Positions 1 to 5,151 are shown, counted from the stretch's first letter. The stretch: 5,151 bases of DNA from Micrococcaceae bacterium (GCA_003486025.1 DNHA01000242.1:1-5151); one strand, 5' to 3'. Translations and numbers: made by a program. The notes: generated by a model not told the origin, from the sequence alone.

Positions 1-98
1 GACACGTAACCAGTGTGCCGTATCAGGTGCCGGGTGAGGAAAACGACAGCCCAAAAGTGAGCCAAAACCTAGCGTTCGACTTGGTCAAAGACGAATAA
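1..98 (+). CDS. C-terminal end of an unidentified protein (partial, runs off left edge)
   Basis: Reading from base 3, 31 sense codons end in TAA at 96-98. The other two forward frames hit stops early (TAA at 7-9, TGA at 35-37), so this is the only forward frame open across the segment. The visible tail is hydrophilic, rich in Asp, Glu, Asn and Lys, and ends in FDLVKDE, so it looks like a soluble C-terminus with no membrane segment. I do not recognise the family and assign no function. The gene points the same way as the FUSC gene, which starts 41 bases later. No terminator hairpin with a T-run lies between them, so cotranscription is possible but unproven. The call rests on an open frame of only 31 codons plus plausible codon use. 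Confidence 0.6.
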   Translation, partial: HVTSVPYQVPGEENDSPKVSQNLAFDLVKDE

Positions 99-139
99 TA
101 CTGTTAACGGCACTGTGTCGTAAACGACGGAAGGATCTA

Positions 140-1231
140 GTGAATTTCCAAAATTTTAAGGAATCCGCACGTTCCTTGGTGACCTTGGGTCCTGCTCGGA
201 AAGATCACTGGATCGGTCTACGCACAGGTATCGGCGTCTTCGCGCCACTGATTTTTTTACTCCTCATCAACCGGTTAGACCTGATGGTCTTTGTGGTCTT
301 TGGTGCGTTCACCGGCGTTTACGGTCGTGTTGATGGGTACTGGAATCGGTTGCGCATGCAGAGCCGTTCCGGATTGCTCTTCTTCGTCGTGATTGGGTTG
401 GCGCTGTGTGCCTCCACTTTCTGGATCGACCACGATAACCCCGAGTTCAAGGCCTGGCAGATTGTCGGAGCCACCACGTTGGTAGCCGGTATCTGCTCGG
501 TAATTACGGGATATCTGCGGTTGCGTCCAGGCGGCTCTCTGTTTCACATCTTCGCCTTCGCCGCAATTGCCTCGATTGCTAAGCCGGCGCCCTTTGGCGA
601 AGCCATGTTTGCTGCGGCTGCGACTATTCTGCTGGCGCTGATCATTGGTGCAAGTGGTGCCTTAGGGCAGTGGTCAAGTCTGTGGAAACGCGCACCTTTG
701 CCCCCGCTGTCAGATAACGTACGCAAAGCGATCTGGTGGGAGGGCTTGTTCTACGTGCTCACCGCCGGCGTAGCTGGCGCAGTAGCGAATATCGTCGGCA
801 GCCAGCTTGAAGCTGGCCACAATTATTGGGCAATGGTCGCCGCCGTGGTGCCGTTAGCTGGTCACACGACAGCTCTGCGCGTACGTCGCGGCGTACACCG
901 TGTACTCGGCACGCTGGCCGGCATGTTGCTCATTGCGCTGCTTATCGTGCTGAACCCAGCTATGTGGATCCTCGTAGTCTTTATTGGGCTATTTCAGTTC
1001 TTGGCCGAAATGCTGGTCATGCGGAACTACTTCCTCGCACAGGTATTTATTACCCCGCTGGCGCTAGTAGGCACCAGTCTGATCACCGGGCTGTCCACCG
1101 CGGTGATGTATGACCGTGTAGTTGAAACAGTCATCGGTTCCGCGGTGTGCATCCTCGGTGTGCTCGTTGGCAGCTGGTTCGGCAAGCACATGCGCCGACG
1201 CCTAGGTATTCCCGAGCAAGGCCAAAAATAA
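140..1231 (+). CDS. FUSC-family inner membrane protein (aromatic acid exporter-like)
   Basis: The 363-residue product is a polytopic membrane protein with two hydrophobic halves. I count about 12 possible membrane segments, near residues 27-43, 47-61, 78-95, 107-125, 134-146, 154-176, 202-220, 229-241, 257-271, 274-292, 298-316 and 331-347. The second half has the hallmark of the FUSC_2 (fusaric acid resistance-like) domain: YWAMVAAVVPL near 229-239, then an Arg-rich stretch with RVLGTLAGM at 254-262, and MRNYFLAQVFITPLAL at 294-309. Members such as AaeB and fusaric acid resistance proteins are linked to export of aromatic acids, but many actinobacterial members have no known substrate, so the substrate here is open. 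At 363 residues it is far shorter than AaeB-type pumps and lacks a large cytoplasmic domain. The start is GTG at 140, with GGAAGGA at 129-135 four bases upstream. It ends 5 bases before the convergent NUDIX-like gene. Confidence 0.87.
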   Translation: MNFQNFKESARSLVTLGPARKDHWIGLRTGIGVFAPLIFLLLINRLDLMVFVVFGAFTGVYGRVDGYWNRLRMQSRSGLLFFVVIGLALCASTFWIDHDNPEFKAWQIVGATTLVAGICSVITGYLRLRPGGSLFHIFAFAAIASIAKPAPFGEAMFAAAATILLALIIGASGALGQWSSLWKRAPLPPLSDNVRKAIWWEGLFYVLTAGVAGAVANIVGSQLEAGHNYWAMVAAVVPLAGHTTALRVRRGVHRVLGTLAGMLLIALLIVLNPAMWILVVFIGLFQFLAEMLVMRNYFLAQVFITPLALVGTSLITGLSTAVMYDRVVETVIGSAVCILGVLVGSWFGKHMRRRLGIPEQGQK

Positions 1232-1236
1232 TCTGC

Positions 1237-1776
1237 TTAGATATTTATTCCGACATGGGCTAATGCCTGTCGGAGAATATTTTCTCTACCCCCGGCGAAC
1301 TCACCTTGAATGTCTTCGCTTAATGCTTCGGCAGGGGAGAGCCAGGTCAGCTCGAGGGCGTCCTGACGCGGAGTTGATTCACCACGTACCGGGACGATAT
1401 AGCACATCGCCACGGCATGCTGACGGTCGTCGGTCAGTCCGGTTTCACTGGGCGAAGGGAAATACTCAGCAATGGTGAAAGGCACTGGAGATGCTGGGAG
1501 CTGGGGGAGCACCATGGTGCCCAGATCCTTTTCAATGTGGCGGATCAATGCCGCACGAATCGTTTCCCGGTACATTACGCGGCCGGAAACGAAGGTGCGT
1601 AACATCTGCCCCGACTCATCGCCGGTGAGAAGCAAACCTACCTCGTTAACGTAGCCCAGCGGATCGAGGCGCACGGGAATAGCCTCGACATAGAGCATCG
1701 GAAGACGTTGACGGGCTTCGTGGAGATCTTCTTCGTTGAGCCAGCCTGGATATGGGTCGGGCGTACGCACATTCAT
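1237..1776 (-). CDS. NUDIX hydrolase-like family protein (DUF4916) with degenerate Nudix box
   Basis: The product is 179 residues from the ATG at 1776-1774. The pattern PGWLNEEDL, then LPMLYVEAIPVRLD, then FVSGRVMYRETIRAALIRH, then PFTIAEYFPS and DALELTWLSPAEA matches my memory of the actinobacterial DUF4916 'NUDIX hydrolase family' proteins. The segment aligned to the Nudix box keeps G65, E71, R79 and G86, but the metal-binding REUXEE core reads RHIEKD, so catalytic glutamates are replaced by His, Lys and Asp. Classical nucleoside-diphosphate hydrolysis is therefore doubtful and the biochemical role is unknown. No signal peptide or membrane segment is seen, so it is probably cytosolic. I chose this ATG because family similarity starts just after it and GAAG lies 8 bases upstream. 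Other in-frame starts are ATG at 1794, GTG at 1839 and TTG at 1845. The gene is divergent from the MFS exporter and convergent with the FUSC gene. Confidence 0.83.
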   Translation of the reverse strand: MNVRTPDPYPGWLNEEDLHEARQRLPMLYVEAIPVRLDPLGYVNEVGLLLTGDESGQMLRTFVSGRVMYRETIRAALIRHIEKDLGTMVLPQLPASPVPFTIAEYFPSPSETGLTDDRQHAVAMCYIVPVRGESTPRQDALELTWLSPAEALSEDIQGEFAGGRENILRQALAHVGINI

Positions 1777-1884
1777 AGAACCATCTTCATACATAATTGC
1801 TTGTGTGTGGTGAACTTGGCGCTGTGTTGCGTAATTCACTGCCAATGCGCACCACCCGCTCTAGTGCGTAAAAAGTGTGAACTG

Positions 1885-1906
1885 TAGGATTAGTTGAGTC
1901 GTCTCA
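1885..1906 (+). promoter_or_regulatory. Candidate -10 element and small operator-like inverted repeat upstream of MFS exporter
   Basis: TAGGAT at 1885-1890 fits the TAnnnT -10 pattern seen in actinobacteria; no good -35 lies 16-18 bases upstream. A few bases later TGAG-TCGT-CTCA (1895-1906) is a perfect 4+4 inverted repeat with a 4-base spacer, lying where transcription would start. A repressor bound there could block initiation. DHA2 exporters are often controlled by TetR or MarR repressors, but no regulator gene is present in the window. The arms are short enough to occur by chance, so the call is weak. Confidence 0.25.
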
Positions 1907-1941
1907 TCAAATTTGGCGGCTTCTCTCCCCCGACTTCTCTC

Positions 1942-1961
1942 GGAAGCAGTGTCCTGCCTTG
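1942..1961 (+). promoter_or_regulatory. Weak ribosome binding site and TTG start of MFS exporter
   Basis: GGAAG at 1942-1946 is the only Shine-Dalgarno-like run near the TTG at 1959, and its 12-base spacer is long. The frame has no other ATG, GTG or TTG between the upstream stop (TGA at 1878-1880) and the TTG. The next Met is residue 33, inside the first membrane segment. The TTG is therefore the best start despite the poor site, which suggests low basal translation. Confidence 0.5.
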
Positions 1962-3407
1962 ACGAACGCCCCAGAGCGCTTGAGCAAAAAGAATTTCACC
2001 ACCATTGCGGTGCTGATCGTATCCAGCTTCGTGGTCATCCTCAACGAAACCATCATGAATGTGGCACTGCCTGTGCTGATGGTCGAATTCGATGTCACCG
2101 CTGACGCGATCCAGTGGCTGGCAACGATCTTCATGCTCACCATGGCCGTAGTCATTCCAATGACTGGCTTCCTCTTGCAGGTGCTAAGCACCCGCAAAGT
2201 TTTCCTATTGGCGATGGGCATGTTCGCCTTAGGCACCACGCTGGCCGCCTTGGCACCAGGTTTCGGCGTACTGCTGGTAGCCCGCGTGATCCAAGCCTGC
2301 GGTACCGCGGTGATGATGCCATTGCTGATGACCACAATTCTTGACCTGGTTCCTCCGGCACGCCGCGGGGTACTGATGGGCAACGTGTCCATCGTCATTT
2401 CCGTCGCACCAGCCATTGGCCCGACGCTGTCCGGTTTGATTCTGCAGTTCCTGTCCTGGCGTTTCATGTTCATCGTGATCATCCCGATTGCCATCCTGGC
2501 GCTGGTCATTGGCACCCCGCGATTGGGTAATGAATCCGGGCAGGCAAAGACTCCATTGTCCGGGCTGTCAATCCTGCTTGCGGTACCGGGCTTCGGCGGC
2601 CTGGTCTTCGGACTGAGCCGGTTGTCTGCCGGTGGCGCCTCGGCACCTAATGTGGGAATCCTTATTCTTGCGGTGCTGTGCTTGACCGCATTCGCATTCT
2701 TGCAGAGCCGATTGCAGCGCGAAGATAAAGCGCTTTTGGACTTGCGCCCACTGACCTACCGCGATTTCACGCTCTCGCTGGTACTGATGATGTTTGCCAT
2801 GGTGGCGTTATTCGGCGTGATCATTCTGCTTCCCATGTTCTTCACCAATGTGCTCGGAATGGAGACTCTGACTACCGGATTGGTCATGCTTCCCGGAGGC
2901 TTATTGATGGGTGTTCTGGCACCATTTGTCGGCAGAATGTATGACAAGGTGGGGCCTCGACCGCTGGTAGTTCCCGGTGCGCTGGTGCTCACCGCGGTGT
3001 TATTTGCCTATGCATTGATTCTGGATTCCACCACGCCAATCTGGCTATTGGTGGTACTGCACCTGGCGATGAGCCTCGGCATGGCATTGATCTTCACCCC
3101 GGCTTTCACCACGGCGCTGAACCCGCTGCCACACCACTTGCACTCCCATGGTTCGGCCCTGCTCTCAACCCTGCAACAGCTTGGTGGCGCGATGGGTACC
3201 GCGTTGGTGGTCGGCGTGGTGGCTGCGACGACGGCTTCAAAGCTTGCTGCCGGAAGCGATGAGCTTGTCGCAACGGTGGAGGGCTTCGCTCCAGGATTCT
3301 TCGTAGGTGCTGCCTGCAGCGTGGGTATCCTGGTTATCGGATTCCTGCTGGGCGGCAAAAAAGAGCTTGCGATTCAGGAGCCTGAAAACACTCCGGTCAT
3401 GCACTAA
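1959..3407 (+). CDS. DHA2-family MFS multidrug efflux transporter (EmrB/QacA/LmrB type)
   Basis: The 482-residue integral membrane protein is a probable proton-coupled drug exporter of the 14-helix DHA2 type, and its length fits that family. LNETIMNVALP (28-38) corresponds to motif D1 at the end of helix 1. The motif-A loop is the degenerate GFLLQVLSTRK (70-80), in the style I associate with LmrB-like proteins, without the usual D-R-x-G-R. ARVIQACGTAV (108-118) is motif B, with R109 and Q112. APAIGPTLSGLIL (150-162) is the antiporter motif C, followed by WRFMFIVIIP. A Lys- and Glu-bearing loop near 249-270 separates the middle helices. It starts with TTG, has no regulator beside it, and is divergent from the NUDIX-like gene. 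A perfect inverted repeat follows 23 bases after the stop. LmrB-like members can confer lincomycin or dye resistance, but the substrate cannot be read from sequence. Confidence 0.92.
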   Translation: MTNAPERLSKKNFTTIAVLIVSSFVVILNETIMNVALPVLMVEFDVTADAIQWLATIFMLTMAVVIPMTGFLLQVLSTRKVFLLAMGMFALGTTLAALAPGFGVLLVARVIQACGTAVMMPLLMTTILDLVPPARRGVLMGNVSIVISVAPAIGPTLSGLILQFLSWRFMFIVIIPIAILALVIGTPRLGNESGQAKTPLSGLSILLAVPGFGGLVFGLSRLSAGGASAPNVGILILAVLCLTAFAFLQSRLQREDKALLDLRPLTYRDFTLSLVLMMFAMVALFGVIILLPMFFTNVLGMETLTTGLVMLPGGLLMGVLAPFVGRMYDKVGPRPLVVPGALVLTAVLFAYALILDSTTPIWLLVVLHLAMSLGMALIFTPAFTTALNPLPHHLHSHGSALLSTLQQLGGAMGTALVVGVVAATTASKLAAGSDELVATVEGFAPGFFVGAACSVGILVIGFLLGGKKELAIQEPENTPVMH

Positions 3408-3430
3408 TCCAGTATTCTCAGCGGTGCAAT

Positions 3431-3469
3431 TGGCCACCAGTTTCCGGGTTTCCCGGAAACTGGTGGCCA
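3431..3469 (+). terminator. Perfect 18-bp inverted repeat, probable terminator of MFS exporter
   Basis: Arms 3431-3448 and 3452-3469 are exact reverse complements (TGGCCACCAG... / ...CTGGTGGCCA) with a TTT triloop. The stem is GC-rich at both ends. It lies 23 bases after the exporter stop, where a terminator is expected. The trailing T-run is only three bases (3470-3472), so it is not a textbook intrinsic terminator; it may act in a U-tract-poor manner as proposed for actinobacteria, or protect the 3' end of the mRNA. The left flank AAT would give a similarly poor T-run on the other strand. Confidence 0.72.
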
Positions 3470-3625
3470 TTTCCGTCTGAGCAGATGCCAGATATCCTTG
3501 ACGCCACTGGGACAGCCTGCCGTAACGGAAAAGCTGCTGGGCTCATTCAAATGAGCGGTTTAGGTGCCTAGCGCGGAAACGCGCTCGTAGCCCATATTTG
3601 AGTTTTAATGGCGGTACCAAAATAC
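3470..3625. other. Non-coding gap with two compact hairpins before the YqeY gene
   Basis: No convincing gene lies here. Two small inverted repeats stand out. GCTCATT-CA-AATGAGC (3541-3556) would fold as a 6-bp stem with a TCAA loop. AGCGCG-GAAA-CGCGCT (3570-3585) is a 6-bp stem closed by a GNRA-type GAAA loop. TGGGCT (3538-3543) and AGCCCA (3589-3594) flank the pair and are complementary, although this outer stem competes with the first hairpin. The segment could be part of a structured RNA, an operator region, or chance. No T-run follows either hairpin. Confidence 0.3.
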
Positions 3626-3656
3626 CTGACGAACAGGAATAGTGTTGACGTATACA
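3626..3656 (+). promoter_or_regulatory. Candidate promoter of YqeY gene
   Basis: TATACA at 3651-3656 is a good -10 match. CTGACG at 3626-3631 could be the -35, although the 19-base spacer is longer than usual. Transcription would begin near 3663, giving a leader of about 26 bases that carries the ribosome binding site at 3679-3685. The consensus-like TTGACG at 3645-3650 has no -10 at the proper distance downstream. Confidence 0.35.
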
Positions 3657-3678
3657 CCAGCGTCTCACTCCGAGGAAT

Positions 3679-3691
3679 AGGAAAGAAAATG
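3679..3691 (+). promoter_or_regulatory. Ribosome binding site fixing the YqeY start
   Basis: AGGAAAG at 3679-3685 places AGGA six bases before the ATG at 3689. The in-frame ATG at 3608 has no such site and would lie upstream of the candidate -10 element, so the internal ATG is the likely start. Confidence 0.75.
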
Positions 3692-4147
3692 TCACTCAAA
3701 GAGCAGCTTCGAACAGACAGTATCACGCAGCTGAAGGCAGGTAACAAGATGGAACTGACCACCTTGCGCAATGTCTTGGGCGAAATTGAAACTCGTGAGA
3801 AGTCTGGCAAGACTCCTACGGAACTAAATGACGCTGAGGTCGAAGCGCTCATCCGCAAACAGGTGGCTAACCGACTTGAAACTGCGAAGACCTACTCCGA
3901 GAAGGGGATCTCCGATCGAGCTGCGGCCGAAATGGCTGAGGCAGCATTCCTCGAAGGATATTTACCTCAGGCATTGAGTGATGATGAGGCTCGTTCGATT
4001 GTCGATTCGGTGATGACTGAGCTATCTGCCGAGCGTGAGCTGACCATGAAGGATATGGGCTCCGCAATGAAGTTGATCAATGCTCAGGTCGCTGGCCGCT
4101 ACGATGGTAAAACCCTCTCGACGCTTGTTCGCGCAAAGCTAGCCTAA
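3689..4147 (+). CDS. GatB/YqeY domain-containing protein
   Basis: The 152-residue soluble protein has the usual length of the stand-alone YqeY family. Near the N-terminus, SLKEQLRTD and TTLRNVLGEI match the family pattern of a helix followed by a tLRn/lL segment. FLEGYLPQALSDDE (87-100) is the typical YLP-containing linker, and KDMGSAMKLINAQVAGRYDGKTLSTLV (121-147) is the C-terminal mG.vmk.....GraDGk signature. This domain also forms the tail of GatB, the amidotransferase subunit that makes Gln-tRNA or Asn-tRNA and contacts tRNA. The role of the free-standing protein is not well defined, so tRNA binding is inference. It has its own candidate promoter and a strong terminator, which suggests a single-gene transcript. 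A 27-codon N-terminal extension from 3608 was rejected for lack of a ribosome site or family similarity. Confidence 0.93.
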   Translation: MSLKEQLRTDSITQLKAGNKMELTTLRNVLGEIETREKSGKTPTELNDAEVEALIRKQVANRLETAKTYSEKGISDRAAAEMAEAAFLEGYLPQALSDDEARSIVDSVMTELSAERELTMKDMGSAMKLINAQVAGRYDGKTLSTLVRAKLA

Positions 4148-4154
4148 CCGGGTG

Positions 4155-4194
4155 ATTGGCGGTCGGAAGATGAACTTCTGACCGCCAATTTTTT
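4155..4194 (+). terminator. Intrinsic terminator after YqeY gene
   Basis: A 15-bp stem pairs 4155-4169 with 4175-4189, with a single G-T wobble (4165/4179) and the 5-base loop ATGAA. It runs straight into six T residues (4189-4194). The hairpin begins 8 bases after the YqeY stop. This is a classic rho-independent terminator and the clearest one in the window. Confidence 0.92.
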
Positions 4195-4255
4195 GGTTAA
4201 CCTGGCAGGGCGACACTAATGGCTTCGACGTTTTGCCATCTCAACTAACAGATAC

Positions 4256-4284
4256 TTCTCAAATGTTCCCGCGGAGGTTAGGCT
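4256..4284 (+). promoter_or_regulatory. Candidate promoter of SDR dehydrogenase
   Basis: TTCTCA at 4256-4261 (4 of 6 matches to the -35 consensus) and TAGGCT at 4279-4284 (the actinobacterial TAnnnT pattern) are 17 bases apart. The predicted start of transcription near 4291 would leave about 29 bases of leader. The strong terminator at 4155-4194 isolates this gene from the one before, so a promoter must lie in this gap. The exact elements are a best guess. Confidence 0.33.
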
Positions 4285-4308
4285 GAATTCCACGTCGACA
4301 ACGCTCAA

Positions 4309-4322
4309 AAGGGGATTTGATG
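4309..4322 (+). promoter_or_regulatory. Ribosome binding site deciding the SDR start
   Basis: AAGGGG at 4309-4314 lies five bases before the ATG at 4320. The TTG at 4317, immediately in front in the same frame, would sit only two bases from the site. The ATG start is therefore preferred, giving 258 rather than 259 residues. Confidence 0.75.
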
Positions 4323-5096
4323 GAACTGCGAGATACCGTCGCGCTCGTCACCGGAGGACTATCCGGTCTGGGACGAGCCACAGCACAAAAACTTGCCGAG
4401 AGCGCCGCACACGTGGTGGTGCTGGATCTTCCCCGTGAAGATGGCGATGAAATTGCGGCACAGATTGCTGCAAATGTCCGCTATGTTCCTGCTGATGTGA
4501 CCCAAGCAGAGGATGTGGCCGCAGCGGTGCAACGAGCCACCGAACTCGGACACCTGAGAACCGTGGTGAACTGCGCAGGAGTCGCCACTCCAGGTAAGGT
4601 GCTTGGACGCGAGGGCGTCATTCCACTGCAGAAATTCGCTAAGGTCTTGGAAATTAACGTCACCGGTACCTTCAACGTGGTGCGTCTGGCAGCCGAAGCT
4701 ATGGCACACAGTGAAGCAGTAGTCGACGCCCACGGCACCAGCGAACGCGGAGTGATCATCAATACCGCATCCGTGGCCGCTTTTGATGGCCAGATTGGCC
4801 AACCCGCTTATGCTGCTTCTAAAGGTGCGGTGGCCGCTATGACGCTTCCTCTGGCCCGAGAACTGGCAGCTCCCCAAATTCGGGTGATGACGATAGCACC
4901 GGGAATCTTCCATACGCCCATGATGGATGGATTGCCGCAAGCAGCTCAGGATTCGCTGGGTGCACAGGTGCCTCACCCCTCCAGGCTGGGACGTCCGGAC
5001 GAGTATGCGGACCTAGTGGCGCACATTGTGGCCAACCCAATGCTCAATGGTGAAACGATCCGGCTCGATGGCGCCATTCGGATGGCACCGCGTTAA
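4320..5096 (+). CDS. SDR-family NAD-dependent dehydrogenase, HSD10 / 3-hydroxyacyl-CoA dehydrogenase type II-like
   Basis: The 258-residue protein is a classical short-chain dehydrogenase with a complete active site. The dinucleotide motif TGGLSGLG is at residues 11-18. D36 ends the second strand and favours NAD(H) over NADP(H). D59 and NCAG (84-87) support the cofactor pocket. The catalytic set is N113, S151, Y164 and K168 (YAASK), followed by PG at 194-195. TGGLSGLGRAT, the insertion around GREGVIPLQKFAKVLEINVTGTFNV, and AFDGQIGQPAYAASKG recall HSD10, which oxidises short-chain 3-hydroxyacyl-CoA (including 2-methyl-3-hydroxybutyryl-CoA in isoleucine breakdown). Family length is about 255-261 residues. 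It is probably a cytosolic homotetramer, by analogy. No other fatty acid or branched-chain catabolic gene is visible nearby, so the substrate is inferred. Its stop overlaps the stop of a convergent gene. Confidence 0.92.
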   Translation: MELRDTVALVTGGLSGLGRATAQKLAESAAHVVVLDLPREDGDEIAAQIAANVRYVPADVTQAEDVAAAVQRATELGHLRTVVNCAGVATPGKVLGREGVIPLQKFAKVLEINVTGTFNVVRLAAEAMAHSEAVVDAHGTSERGVIINTASVAAFDGQIGQPAYAASKGAVAAMTLPLARELAAPQIRVMTIAPGIFHTPMMDGLPQAAQDSLGAQVPHPSRLGRPDEYADLVAHIVANPMLNGETIRLDGAIRMAPR

Positions 5097-5151
5097 GCTT
5101 CGGCGCGTAGTCCGCGCTGGATCCGATGTTCTGCGTGAGCAATGTGGAACC
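5093..5151 (-). CDS. C-terminal end of an unidentified leftward gene (partial, runs off right edge)
   Basis: On the minus strand, 18 sense codons run inward from the right edge to a TAA (complement of 5093-5095). The peptide FHIAHAEHRIQRGLRAEA looks like a real amphipathic, Arg/Glu-rich helical terminus and not antisense noise. The stop codons of this gene and the SDR gene overlap within the self-complementary TTAA at 5093-5096. A short GC hairpin (5103-5107 with 5113-5117, no T-run) lies inside it. I cannot name the family from so few residues. Confidence 0.5.
   Translation of the reverse strand, partial: FHIAHAEHRIQRGLRAEA

Noticed and set aside
801..817. 17-base palindrome GCCAGCTT-G-AAGCTGGC
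   Set aside because: It lies in the middle of the FUSC coding region and encodes ordinary residues. There is no second copy I can see and no reason to treat it as a site rather than chance.
1777..1845. Longer NUDIX-like protein from TTG 1845, GTG 1839 or ATG 1794
   Set aside because: The extra residues have no family similarity and none of these starts has a clear ribosome site. The shorter form is preferred, although the ATG at 1794 cannot be excluded.
1949..1961. GTG at 1949 as an alternative start for the MFS exporter
   Set aside because: It is in a different reading frame from the transporter, and the frame it opens lacks any transporter-like sequence.
1907..2515. 202-codon open frame on the minus strand opposite the MFS gene
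   Set aside because: It lies mainly inside a well-supported membrane transporter gene. Its Met/Thr/Ser/Arg-rich peptide with no recognisable motif is typical of the antisense of hydrophobic coding sequence.
3485..3571. Small 28-codon forward open frame between the MFS and YqeY genes
   Set aside because: No ribosome binding site precedes the ATG, the peptide has no recognisable feature, and its end runs into the hairpin region. Short open frames like this are expected by chance.
3608..3688. N-terminal extension of the YqeY protein from the ATG at 3608
   Set aside because: No ribosome site precedes it, the added 27 residues do not resemble the family, and it would lie upstream of the TATACA element. 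The ATG at 3689 has a good site and gives the usual family length.
3470..3688. Possible tRNA or known riboswitch in the gap before the YqeY gene
   Set aside because: The hairpins do not form a cloverleaf, no anticodon arm or T-loop sequence is present, and I recognise no known riboswitch core.
4359..4976. 205-codon open frame on the minus strand opposite the SDR gene
   Set aside because: It is antisense to a gene with every SDR catalytic motif. The peptide is rich in Cys, His and Ser with no family resemblance.

Overview
The window looks like ordinary chromosomal DNA from a moderately GC-rich actinobacterium, most plausibly an Arthrobacter/Glutamicibacter-type member of the Micrococcaceae. 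This is inferred from protein character, not from a search: a NUDIX-like DUF4916 protein (an actinobacterial family), a LmrB-like DHA2 exporter, GTG and TTG starts, and a GC content that seems to be in the mid-50s by eye. I see no insertion sequence, phage gene, CRISPR array, tRNA or rRNA.

Layout from left to right. Bases 1-98 hold the last 31 codons of an unidentified rightward gene. After 41 bases comes a FUSC-family membrane protein (140-1231, GTG start). It converges, with only 5 bases between stop codons, on a leftward DUF4916/NUDIX-like gene (1237-1776) whose Nudix box has lost the catalytic glutamates. A divergent intergenic region (about 1777-1958) with a candidate promoter and a small inverted repeat leads to a DHA2-type MFS drug exporter (1959-3407, TTG start). 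That gene is followed by a perfect 18-bp inverted repeat (3431-3469). A 280-base non-coding stretch with two further compact hairpins precedes a GatB/YqeY-domain protein (3689-4147), which ends in a strong intrinsic terminator. Last comes an SDR dehydrogenase resembling HSD10 / 3-hydroxyacyl-CoA dehydrogenase type II (4320-5096). Its stop codon overlaps the stop of a leftward gene that runs off the right edge.

The genes mostly look like independent transcription units; only the left-edge fragment and the FUSC gene could share a transcript. Two encode membrane proteins of transporter families (FUSC and DHA2), one a probable acyl-CoA or alcohol dehydrogenase, one a tRNA-amidotransferase-like domain, and one a probably catalytically altered NUDIX fold. 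No shared pathway is evident.

I did not find a convincing undescribed system. The items most worth a second look are the degenerate Nudix box, the hairpin-rich gap before the YqeY gene, the long perfect inverted repeat after the exporter, and the tightly convergent gene ends without visible terminators.
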